From: JABWAJ01 sp038323375
GTDB lineage: Bacteria; Bacteroidota; Bacteroidia; Chitinophagales; Saprospiraceae
DNA length: 64,000 bases
NCBI GenBank assembly: GCA_038323375.1
Contig: JBBQGV010000012.1
Span: 24,661-88,660 of the forward strand
Direction: 5' to 3'
The notes beneath the pieces were generated by a model, which saw only the letters and a list, made by a program, of their open reading frames with translations, made no database searches and was not told the DNA's origin. Shown here one piece after another: positions 53,050 through 61,317 of the stretch. The stretch's first letter is position 1. Every line of letters starts with the position of its first letter. The position numbers and the translations under genes are program-made.

Positions 53050-54336
53050 TCAGGCAGGAAAGAACTGTTTATGTTTTCGCCGAAAATACGCCCAGGAAAC
53101 TAAACCCAGCAGGAGGATAAAAATGGCACCATAAAGGCAGAGCGCTGTAAAAAACTGTACCCAACTCAAATCGGCCTTGCCAAAATTTCGCCACAGCAAA
53201 ACAAGAACACTCCCCAGGTAGCCAATGGAATCTGCAATGTAAATCAGGAAGCCGACATTCCCGGTTTCCCGGAAAACGGCCAGTAAGCGGTCAAAAATCA
53301 CCCCGTTGAAAAGAATATATGGCAGGAAAATACCAACGCCTGAAAAAATCATCCAGACTACAGGAGATAGATGCCCGGACTGGAACATCACGGTGGTGAC
53401 GATCATGACCAATGCGCCACCCACAACGATGGCATGGTTGATCCACAGCGCTCTGTCGTTTTTTTTGATCAGGGCGAGCGCGGCAACAAATGCCAGTACA
53501 AGCAGGGCGACTGGAATTTCGGCAATCGTGAGCACGGAAGGTTGGCCGCCGTAGCCCAGTTCTGCCCAGATTTCAACCGTAAAATTGTCGCGTACATCGC
53601 GCAGGATGGTTAACGCCAGGTAAATGGCTACCAAAACGAGGAGTCCCGGCGCATATTTCCGGAACAAAGCTTTCCGGGTTTCCCGGTTCATAGGCTGGCG
53701 CTGGGTGCGTTGCGCAATGTCCTCCGCCGACGGTGCCGGCAAATGTTCCATGACCCACAACCCCAGCAACAGCAAAGGCAACAGCAACATCGCAATGCTT
53801 AAAGGCATCCAGAATTCTGACACGCCCCAATCCATCATGATCCATTTTCCCAACGTTTTTACGAAGCCGGAAGACAAGATGAAATTGATACACAGAAAGG
53901 CCGCCAGCGCTTCCGTGACACGCCGCCCTTCTATGTAGCTAAAGATCAGTCCCCAACCCATTCCGAGCGGCAATCCGTTCATAAACAACCAAAATGGCCC
54001 CCACGAAGGCGGCGTAAGTGCGAATCCCAACAGCGAAACCCCCGCAATGCCAATCATAATCAACACCGATGTAGCCCGACGCGCAGCACTCAGCGAAGAA
54101 ATCAGCCGGATGCCAATGAATTTGGAAAGCGCATAACCCGCTACCTGCGAAATAACCAGGGTTATTTTATACTGTACCCCCCAGATTTCCATACCGGAAA
54201 AAGTGGCGGCAGTAAAAGGCTTGCGGAAAGCGTAAATACAGCCATACGTCACAAAAGCGACCAGCCCGGCAACGAGAATGAACGCGAGGGAACCGGAATT
54301 GGCTAACCGGCGCTGGAGCATGGCGGATTTTAGCAT
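53050..54336 (-). CDS. DUF5690 family membrane protein (MFS-like)
   Basis: 428 residues with about twelve hydrophobic helices. The opening SGSLAFILVAGLVAFVTYGCIYAFRKPFTAATF and the segment GMGWGLIFSYIEGRRVTEAL are typical of DUF5690, a family related to MFS sugar-phosphate/antiporter proteins. FRKPF after the first helix resembles the glycerol-3-phosphate and hexose-phosphate antiporters. It lies 21 bases after the phosphonatase-like gene, so it is probably the uptake or exchange component for the same organophosphorus substrate. That substrate link is inference from context. Confidence 0.85.
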   Translation of the reverse strand: MLKSAMLQRRLANSGSLAFILVAGLVAFVTYGCIYAFRKPFTAATFSGMEIWGVQYKITLVISQVAGYALSKFIGIRLISSLSAARRATSVLIMIGIAGVSLLGFALTPPSWGPFWLFMNGLPLGMGWGLIFSYIEGRRVTEALAAFLCINFILSSGFVKTLGKWIMMDWGVSEFWMPLSIAMLLLPLLLLGLWVMEHLPAPSAEDIAQRTQRQPMNRETRKALFRKYAPGLLVLVAIYLALTILRDVRDNFTVEIWAELGYGGQPSVLTIAEIPVALLVLAFVAALALIKKNDRALWINHAIVVGGALVMIVTTVMFQSGHLSPVVWMIFSGVGIFLPYILFNGVIFDRLLAVFRETGNVGFLIYIADSIGYLGSVLVLLWRNFGKADLSWVQFFTALCLYGAIFILLLGLVSWAYFRRKHKQFFPA

Positions 54337-54357
54337 GGCAAAGGTGTTCGTTGATTT

Positions 54358-55032
54358 TCAGACAAGGTAAAGCAATTCTTCCAGCGAATCAAAAACTTGG
54401 CTGGGATGCGCTGTCCAGAGTTGCGCTGCGGTTTGTGCGCCAGTAGTAATTCCAGCACAGATACCGCATCCTGCGTTGATTCCTTCTTCAATATCCACAA
54501 TAGAATCTCCAATTTTGGCAACTTTTTTTGGGTCTTTGACCCCAAAATGACGCATGGCAACATGAATCATATCGGGATGCGGACGGCTGCGGGGGGCGTC
54601 ATTAGCGGTGACCAACAAGCCGAAAGTATGCCCTTCTTTCCAGGCTAATTTTTGCAATAGTCCTTCCGCAACGGTGCGTTTATACCCCGTATTTAGCGCC
54701 ACCGCGATGCCCCGTTCCTGTAAAATTCCAAAAACCTGCTCCGCACCCGGCATTGCTTTGGGTAGCAATTCATTATACGCTTTGTCAAGCAGAGTTTCAA
54801 AATCCTGAAAAATCAATTTTGCCTTTTCTACCTCAAAAGGTGCGCCTGTCGTTGCTTCCAGTACATCCAAAATGGCCTGAAACTTCTCTTTCCCGGCAGC
54901 ATGCAGCAAAACCGCTTCAAGCGAAACCTCAACCCCTGCGCGCAGAATCGCCTGGTGAACCGTTTTGTAAACCACATTTTGTTCATCAACCGTAGTGCCA
55001 GCCATGTCAAAGACAACTAATTCAATATCCAT
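54358..55032 (-). CDS. Phosphonatase-like HAD hydrolase (PhnX-related, TIGR03351 type)
   Basis: 224 residues from ATG 55032. Motif 1 is VVFDMAGTTVDE: nucleophile Asp9 followed by Ala in the second position, the DxAGT variant shared by phosphonoacetaldehyde hydrolase (PhnX) and this sister family. The cap carries Lys48 in LLHAAGKEKFQAI, in the place of the Schiff-base lysine of PhnX, and the motif-3 residue is Arg in SRPHPDMIHVAM. The last motif is KIGDSIVDIEEGINAGC. Members are thought to cleave the C-P bond of phosphonoacetaldehyde or a close relative. The FAD oxidoreductase that typically accompanies this family ends 10 bases upstream, strongly supporting the assignment. A longer frame to 55080 would overlap that gene. 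Confidence 0.9.
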   Translation of the reverse strand: MDIELVVFDMAGTTVDEQNVVYKTVHQAILRAGVEVSLEAVLLHAAGKEKFQAILDVLEATTGAPFEVEKAKLIFQDFETLLDKAYNELLPKAMPGAEQVFGILQERGIAVALNTGYKRTVAEGLLQKLAWKEGHTFGLLVTANDAPRSRPHPDMIHVAMRHFGVKDPKKVAKIGDSIVDIEEGINAGCGICAGITTGAQTAAQLWTAHPSQVFDSLEELLYLV

Positions 55033-55042
55033 TTTATACTTT

Positions 55043-56200
55043 TTATTTGCCCAAAATAAAATCAATATTTTCCGATGCAAAACCGGCGCTTCCGGTCATT
55101 CCTTTGCCGCCGATCCCGGTAAGCAGGTGAATTCGGTCATCAACTTGGTACTGAAAAACATCTTTGGTTTTGCATTGCGTGTACATCCCAACCCAGGTTT
55201 CGCGGATGTTCCAGTTTTGCAAATCAAAGATCCGGGCTGCCTCTTCCAGCATATATTGGTTAATAGCTGATTGGGTTTCAATGCGCAAGGATTCTTGGTC
55301 GTTGATGTGTGCGTATTCGTGCGAGTCGCCCAGAATGATGGAACCATCCGTTGTTTGTTTGAACAGGATATGAATGCTCCATTTTTTGGACAGGCTATCC
55401 TGGGCTTCTTTGGCTTTTATGGCCGCATAAGAAGGGCATTCCCTAAAACTTTCGTAGCGCCGGATACTCAACCCCGTGAGAATGGAACCCGGAATAAGCT
55501 GGGAAGGCTGTTGCTCCAACAGAATCATTTGCAGTTTAACTGCCTGTAAATCGCTCTGGCGGTAGACCTCCGGAAAAAGAGTCTGAAACTCATACCCATT
55601 GCAAACCAATACCTGGTCGGCTTGAAAAATGCGCTTGTCACTTGCAATAACCCGGCAACTTGCACCTGATCCTTCAACAACTACTGCCAGGGTTTGAGGG
55701 TAGTAATGAAGTCCTTTTTGTTCAATCAAATAAGACAGAATACGGTGTAGGGCGAACCTGGGCTCCAGCGTTATTTCTTCCGGAAAGAACAGTGCGCCGC
55801 GACAATAATCGGCGCGCAGGCCATCATAGCGCTGCAAACACTCCTTAGCCGTGAGCAATTGCGAAGGGTAATCATTGGCACGGTTGATGGCTGCCAATTC
55901 TTCTAACAGCACCATTTCTTCTTCATCAGAAGCAAGGTATACAGAACCGTTTTGCCGAAGGGAAATATCGAATTGCGCCTGAATAGATTTATAAATATCC
56001 AGACTTTTACGGCCATACTGCTGCCATTTGGCATCCATGCCCGAAGGAACGATCTGGCCGAAATTTTGCACGGAAGACCCCTGCGGGAGGTTGTTTTTTT
56101 CGAGAATTGCAACTTGCAACCCCCGCTGCAAAGCATGATAAGCGTGGAAGGTGCCGAGAATTCCGCCGCCTATAATCAATAAGTCGTAGTGTTGATCCAT
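55043..56200 (-). CDS. FAD-dependent oxidoreductase of phosphonate catabolism (TIGR03364 type, DAO fold)
   Basis: 385 residues. The dinucleotide-binding start is HYDLLIIGGGILGTFHAYHALQRG with LEKNNLPQGSSVQNFGQIVPSGM after it; the C-terminus GIGGKGMTGSAGFASENI closes the FAD site. This clade of DAO-type oxidases is found next to the phosphonatase-like HAD (next gene here, 10 bases away) and is proposed to oxidise the amino group of an aminophosphonate, giving the aldehyde that the HAD protein then cleaves. No PhnW transaminase is present, as expected for this alternative route. Upstream, the 115-base gap to the TonB receptor is filled by repeat sequence. Confidence 0.88.
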   Translation of the reverse strand: MDQHYDLLIIGGGILGTFHAYHALQRGLQVAILEKNNLPQGSSVQNFGQIVPSGMDAKWQQYGRKSLDIYKSIQAQFDISLRQNGSVYLASDEEEMVLLEELAAINRANDYPSQLLTAKECLQRYDGLRADYCRGALFFPEEITLEPRFALHRILSYLIEQKGLHYYPQTLAVVVEGSGASCRVIASDKRIFQADQVLVCNGYEFQTLFPEVYRQSDLQAVKLQMILLEQQPSQLIPGSILTGLSIRRYESFRECPSYAAIKAKEAQDSLSKKWSIHILFKQTTDGSIILGDSHEYAHINDQESLRIETQSAINQYMLEEAARIFDLQNWNIRETWVGMYTQCKTKDVFQYQVDDRIHLLTGIGGKGMTGSAGFASENIDFILGK

Positions 56201-56205
56201 ATAAA

Positions 56206-56312
56206 TTAGTGTCTGTCTTTATAGTGCAATAGCTGCGTTGTACTCGAACTCTAAAGAACAGACACCGACTATAATAGTGTCTGTCTTTATAGTCAGTGTC
56301 TGTTCTTTAGGG
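56206..56312. repeat. AGTGTCTGTC palindromic repeat, second member
   Basis: CTAAAGAACAGACACCGACTATA (56251-56273) pairs with TATAGTCAGTGTCTGTTCTTTAG (56288-56310), and TAGTGTCTGTCTTTATAGT occurs twice. AATAGCTGCGTT and CTAAAGAACAGACAC match the element at 29919-30093 (its right half, the first in inverted orientation). It fills the gap between the TonB receptor and the FAD oxidoreductase genes. Confidence 0.7.
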
Positions 56313-56315
56313 TAT

Positions 56316-58361
56316 TTAGAATCGCGCATTTAGACTAACCCAAAAACTCCGGCCTACCCCGTCAACTCCGGAACCGTGGGTTCGGTAAGCCTCATTCAGC
56401 AGGTTATGAAATTCTCCGGAAAGTGCAAATCGTTGAAATTGGTAACTGGCACCAAAATTAAAAATCTGCCATCCGGGTGTGCCCTCGTCTGCAATCCGGT
56501 TATCGTCTATATCGCCCTGTGATAAGCGGCGCTGCCCACTTGCAAAGATGCTTTCTGCCCGCAGGCTCAAATGTTTGCCCGGATAAAATTCAAGATAAAG
56601 CCGACCGTTAAAAGGTGGTATCCGCCGCAGGGGTTCATCGGAAGAAACGTTGTGTCCAAAAGTGTAGGCCGTGTGCCCGGCAATGAGCCAGCGGGGGGAG
56701 TAACGCCATTCGAACTGCGCTTCTACTCCTTTTACAAAGGCTTCCGTAATATTTTCTTTGCGATAAACGGCATAGCCTTGCAGGGTATCTGCTGTGCGGA
56801 CACGCCCAATCAGGTCGCTGAGTTGCAGGTAATAGGCCGAAAAATTGGCTGAAAAGCTTTCTGTTTTGACCTTTACACCGGCTTCGATGCTCCTGCTTTT
56901 TTCAGGTTTTAAACTACTATTCGGTAGTTCGTACCGAAAATCCACGATGCCAAGGGTGCCGAGGTCGTCAATATTCGGGGCCCGAAAAGCCGAAGCTGCA
57001 TTAGCATACACCCGCCAGTTGTTCACAAATTGCCAGGAGACACCCAAATTCCCGACAAGGGCGGCAGGTGTGATTTCGGAAACACCAATATTTTCATCGG
57101 GTACCCGGATTCGAAAAGCATTGTACCGCAATCCCCCACTCAGTGTTAGGCGCTTCCAATGGAAGGTATGCATGTTGTAAATAGCCAAGCTGTGCATGCT
57201 GGAGTGATCCGGATACAAACCCCGTTTTTCGAGGGCAGCATGGGTCATTTCATGGTACTCTTCCTTTTTACTGCGCACACCGTCCGCATACCATTCTGCC
57301 CCGGTAATCATTGTCCAGTTGTGTAAAATATTGGACAAAGCATTGAATTGCAATCCATTGGTTACATCTTCGTCGGTTTCGGTAAGTTGTAAGGGTTGTC
57401 CGTTTTTTTGATTTTTCCGAACTTCCAAGCTGCGCTGCCGCGAAACGGTGAATTCTGTTTTTTGCCACCACTTGTTGTCGAAAACGCCCTGCAAGCGCGC
57501 GTAGACCAACTGCCTGCGTTGTGGGTCGAAACTGTTGTATTTGAAATTTTCCAATTGCACTTTGTGAAACACGGGAACATCCTGCTGCTCCAAATCCTGG
57601 TATGCAGCGATTAACTGAATGCGCTCGTTTAGTTTCAGCAAGCCCTTAAATTCGACACTCCACTGGCGGTAAGCGTTTGGGGCTTGCCGACCAATCCCTT
57701 CCCCGGCTATCAGGTCTCCAAAATTGCGATAAGCGCCCCCGGCTCGGAAGGCCCATTTTTGTCCGGAGGCTTCCACCGCACCTTGCCCGCTTAATTCCAT
57801 TCCGTCTGAGATCCATTTAAAACCGGCTTCAGGATGGAGTTTACTTTTTTCAGAAAACCCCGGCGTTCGGGTTAGGACATTTACAACACCTCCAATGGCA
57901 TCGCTGCCGTAAGCCACAGCGCCACTGCTTTGGAGGATTTCCACGCGCGACAACCAGCTTGGATCGAGCGTATTCAGGTATTGATTGGGGCCGGATCGAA
58001 AGGTGGCATTGTTCAGGCGGATGCCGTCCACCAATAACAGGGTTTGTTGCCCCGTCAAACCACGCAAAAAAAGCGACCCGCCGCCGTGATTGGTTTTTTG
58101 TAAAAAAATGCCGGGCGCACCAAACAAGGCTTCGGGCAAACTCCGGGGCACCCGTACCTGCAAATACGAAGCATCCAGAACCGTTGTGACTACGGGTAAT
58201 TTGAAACTATTTTGTGGCTGACGCTGAGCCGTAACCACCACTTCTCGTTGAAACAAAATAGTGGTGTCTATAAGTAGGGTCGTATCCTGATCCATTACCC
58301 GTTGGGCGTTTACTAAACAGGCTGAACAACAGCTAATCAGTAAAGCAAAAAAGGTCTTCAT
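56316..58361 (-). CDS. TonB-dependent outer-membrane receptor
   Basis: 681 residues from ATG 58361 (MKTFFALLISCCSACLVNAQ). It has a TonB-box-like REVVVTAQRQP, the plug domain (RSLPEALFGAPGIFLQKTNH, GLTGQQTLLLVDGIRLNNAT, VEILQSSGAVAYGSDAIGGV) and a complete 22-strand-type barrel ending with HNLLNEAYRTHGSGVDGVGR and an aromatic terminal residue. It resembles vitamin-B12/siderophore-type receptors more than SusC. Placed between a phosphoesterase gene (40 bases upstream) and the phosphonate-degradation genes, it probably imports the phosphorus compound or a cofactor for the pathway; the ligand is not readable from sequence. Confidence 0.92.
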   Translation of the reverse strand: MKTFFALLISCCSACLVNAQRVMDQDTTLLIDTTILFQREVVVTAQRQPQNSFKLPVVTTVLDASYLQVRVPRSLPEALFGAPGIFLQKTNHGGGSLFLRGLTGQQTLLLVDGIRLNNATFRSGPNQYLNTLDPSWLSRVEILQSSGAVAYGSDAIGGVVNVLTRTPGFSEKSKLHPEAGFKWISDGMELSGQGAVEASGQKWAFRAGGAYRNFGDLIAGEGIGRQAPNAYRQWSVEFKGLLKLNERIQLIAAYQDLEQQDVPVFHKVQLENFKYNSFDPQRRQLVYARLQGVFDNKWWQKTEFTVSRQRSLEVRKNQKNGQPLQLTETDEDVTNGLQFNALSNILHNWTMITGAEWYADGVRSKKEEYHEMTHAALEKRGLYPDHSSMHSLAIYNMHTFHWKRLTLSGGLRYNAFRIRVPDENIGVSEITPAALVGNLGVSWQFVNNWRVYANAASAFRAPNIDDLGTLGIVDFRYELPNSSLKPEKSRSIEAGVKVKTESFSANFSAYYLQLSDLIGRVRTADTLQGYAVYRKENITEAFVKGVEAQFEWRYSPRWLIAGHTAYTFGHNVSSDEPLRRIPPFNGRLYLEFYPGKHLSLRAESIFASGQRRLSQGDIDDNRIADEGTPGWQIFNFGASYQFQRFALSGEFHNLLNEAYRTHGSGVDGVGRSFWVSLNARF

Positions 58362-58401
58362 TAGAAAATGATTTATATTGAACCTGGGTTTGTTGCAGGC
58401 C

Positions 58402-61164
58402 CTAATTTCCACCGCGTTTCTCTTTGATAAAATCTTCTACATTGTCCAATTCCGGAGATTCCAGCAGGCTTTTCCAATCAAATTTTTCATCGAAAGGCGT
58501 AAGCAATTTTTGTGGATCGAGTACACGCGGGTCTTCCGGAAGTGCCTGATATGGGGTGAAATCCGGTTGATTGGTAAAAAAATCGGCCATATCTGAAGCG
58601 GCTGCGTCGTATTGATTCAGGTAAGGGGCGCCGAGGATATTCCAGAAGGTTTTGAAGATGCTGCCAAAACTGAAATGCTTGTGACTTACAAAGTTGCGCT
58701 TGGCCCAGGGAGAATAGACCATCAACAGGCTGCGATGCGCGTCCACGTGGTCGCGGCCATCCTGAGCATCGTCTTCTGTAACTAAGATAGCCATTTCTTT
58801 CCAGTAAGGGGTATGGGATAAAAACTCGACAATTCGCCCCAGCGCGAGGTCATTATCAGCCATGTAACTCTCCCGAAAAGGATAACCCGCTGCCGGACGT
58901 TCCCCTGCTCCGTGGTCATTTGGCAAAAGAATGGTCAGCATTTGGGGCATTTTTTCAGCAGTATCCAGCCATTTTTCCTTGAATTCATCTATGAACAAAT
59001 CCGCGCGGAACTGATCCGGAATCGCCATATTGTACGTCGGGTAGCGCAGGGAGGTATTGACGAACAACGGCGCTGGAACGGGGTAGTTGACCAACACTTT
59101 CTGTCCATAATATTTCATGGTGGAGTCTGCAAAATTAGCGGGCATTTCTGTACCGAATCCCCAGTTGTAAAAGGAGATCCCATTGCGTTCCAAGTGTTCC
59201 CACATCGAACCTGCTTCGTTGTAGTCTTCCGGAAAAATTGCCCCCGCAGATCCGGTCCAGCCGAATTTTCCGGGTTCTTTGCTTTCGGCTTTCACCTCGC
59301 GGGTACCGCCATAACCAGCCGGAACATTCGTTTCCACCCACTGATTGGGATAGGTATTGACCAACCAACGGTGCCCGTCGGCAGAGTGATCTGCATCCAC
59401 ATAAAAATTATCAGCAATGCTGAAGCGCTGTGCTAAAGCAAGGTGGTTGGGCATGATGGTAGCACCTTCCACCGTCGTGGTTTGGTTTCGGTTGGAAAAA
59501 GTTCGGTTGTAGCCGTAGCGGGCAATTTCAGGGTCGCCTTTGCCTTGTTTCACCTGACCAAAGACTTCATCATACGTCCGGTTTTCTTTTGAAATATACA
59601 CGATGTATTTGATTGGACTTTGTTTCTCTCCGGGAAACAAAGGAACCGGATTGTTTTTGCGAGCCACTAACGCAGGATCGTTCGCCTTTGTTAAATCAAA
59701 ATTATTGTCCAAAACCTGGCGGGTAAAAAGGGGCAGGTCTTTGTCCTGTGGAATATCGAGCATGGTTACAGAACCGTGCATGAGGTGCCCGACATAGCTG
59801 CCTTCCAGTCCCTCTTTAAAGGTATAGCCGCCATTCGGACCGCTGCCGTAGCCTTTGGCATTGGCGACATAGAGTTTTTTCCCGTCGGGCGATACCGCTA
59901 ACTTAGACGGGAACCAGCCAACCGGCAAATGGCCAATGACTTCAAGTGCAGGCACATCTACCACTGCCACCGCATTCAGTCCCGATTCTGCCACATAAAG
60001 GCGTTTTTTGTCGGGCGAAAGCGCCAGGCCAAAAGGGATTACCCCCCGGAATCGGCTCAATTGGGGTAGCGGCTTTAAAAATATATTTTTCAATACCCGC
60101 CCTTGTGCCGGTTCTATGACGGAAATGCAGTCGTTGTTGCCATTGGTGACAAACACATATTGATCACTGGCGACTAAAGAATTGGGGCCAGCCCCGCCAA
60201 CCGCCGGGATGCCTTCTATTTTTTCGCCTACCAAAAACCCGGTTTTTATGCGGTGAATGACTTTAGGAGAAGCCCCGGAAACGTCAACCGCCCAAACTGA
60301 AAAAGACTCTGGGGCATTCGAATCCCCAAGTCCGGGCACGGTTATTTTAGTATCCATATAGCCGTCGCGCATTTCTTTTGAACCGTAGGCAAAAGGAGCA
60401 AAGTCGGCGCCAGTTGGTGTTAATTTATTTGTATCCCCGTTGTTGATGGGCTGGTATTCAAACATTCCGACGTTGGCAACATACACTGTTTTTTCGTCAG
60501 GCGACAACGCCACACCGAAAGGATAGCGCCCAACCGGCTGATGGTGCACTACTTTTCGCGAGCGGGTATCAGCGATCACGAGCCTGAAATTGCTTTGATC
60601 GCAGACATACAAGGTGTTGCCGTCGCGGGTCAATACAAGATCGCCAAGGTATCCGTCAGCATGTCCGGGTTGAGCACAGACAATAGAATCGAGCTTGGCG
60701 CCGGTATTCAGATCAAACAAATAAAGTTTGTTGGATTGCCCGCCAGCAACCCAGACCTTCTTGTTGTCAGGCGTGACCGCGAGGCCCATAAAGACGTCTT
60801 CGAGCAGATTTTTGTCATTCATCGCGCCTTCAGGTACCTGACGAATAGTCGGTCGGCCCGATGCAGGATTTTCCAGGATCGTAATGGAAAACGGCCGGTT
60901 TCCTGAATTGGCGGTTACTGCTACAGAACCGTCGGGCGAAAGTGCCAGTCCAAAAGGGTGCGGGGCAATGCGCACAGTTTCGCCCATCGGTGCCACGATC
61001 CGGCCATTGGGGATAATGGTTTCTCCGTCAACCTTAATCTGGCAGTAACGATCCCCCGCAGGAGGTTCTACCAGCCAGCTTCCAGATACTTTAGGCGTGC
61101 CACAGGCATATAGCAAAACTAATATCCCGGCTAAGGGGAAGGTAGACTTTGTAAAAAAGTGCAT
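58402..61164 (-). CDS. YVTN beta-propeller / phosphoesterase (PF04185-type) lipoprotein
   Basis: 920 residues from ATG 61164 (MHFFTKSTFPLAGILVLLYACG), a lipoprotein signal. Residues ~30-460 are a YVTN-type propeller with repeated VALSPDEKTVYVANVG and FGLALSPDKKRLYVAESG units. From ~520 the phosphoesterase domain starts PIKYIVYISKENRTYDEVFGQ, with GATIMPNHLALAQRFSIADN, FYVDADHSADGHRWL and the metal-binding C-terminal block ILVTEDDAQDGRDHVDAHRS. The domain is in the alkaline-phosphatase superfamily together with acid phosphatase AcpA and phospholipase C. It is likely the outer-membrane or periplasmic phosphatase of this cluster. The same architecture is repeated in the gene upstream. Confidence 0.92.
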   Translation of the reverse strand: MHFFTKSTFPLAGILVLLYACGTPKVSGSWLVEPPAGDRYCQIKVDGETIIPNGRIVAPMGETVRIAPHPFGLALSPDGSVAVTANSGNRPFSITILENPASGRPTIRQVPEGAMNDKNLLEDVFMGLAVTPDNKKVWVAGGQSNKLYLFDLNTGAKLDSIVCAQPGHADGYLGDLVLTRDGNTLYVCDQSNFRLVIADTRSRKVVHHQPVGRYPFGVALSPDEKTVYVANVGMFEYQPINNGDTNKLTPTGADFAPFAYGSKEMRDGYMDTKITVPGLGDSNAPESFSVWAVDVSGASPKVIHRIKTGFLVGEKIEGIPAVGGAGPNSLVASDQYVFVTNGNNDCISVIEPAQGRVLKNIFLKPLPQLSRFRGVIPFGLALSPDKKRLYVAESGLNAVAVVDVPALEVIGHLPVGWFPSKLAVSPDGKKLYVANAKGYGSGPNGGYTFKEGLEGSYVGHLMHGSVTMLDIPQDKDLPLFTRQVLDNNFDLTKANDPALVARKNNPVPLFPGEKQSPIKYIVYISKENRTYDEVFGQVKQGKGDPEIARYGYNRTFSNRNQTTTVEGATIMPNHLALAQRFSIADNFYVDADHSADGHRWLVNTYPNQWVETNVPAGYGGTREVKAESKEPGKFGWTGSAGAIFPEDYNEAGSMWEHLERNGISFYNWGFGTEMPANFADSTMKYYGQKVLVNYPVPAPLFVNTSLRYPTYNMAIPDQFRADLFIDEFKEKWLDTAEKMPQMLTILLPNDHGAGERPAAGYPFRESYMADNDLALGRIVEFLSHTPYWKEMAILVTEDDAQDGRDHVDAHRSLLMVYSPWAKRNFVSHKHFSFGSIFKTFWNILGAPYLNQYDAAASDMADFFTNQPDFTPYQALPEDPRVLDPQKLLTPFDEKFDWKSLLESPELDNVEDFIKEKRGGN

Positions 61165-61317
61165 CTTTTTTATTTTAAGTAACGGGGCATTAATTTTGAA
61201 TCGTGTTTCACGCCGCATTTCCCTCACTCTTCTTCCGTTTCATAGTTTAGAAAAGCGGCTCTTCGCGGGGCAGGCATTTCCGAATGTTCTCCTTTAATCG
61301 CCTTCCAAAGCACTTCG

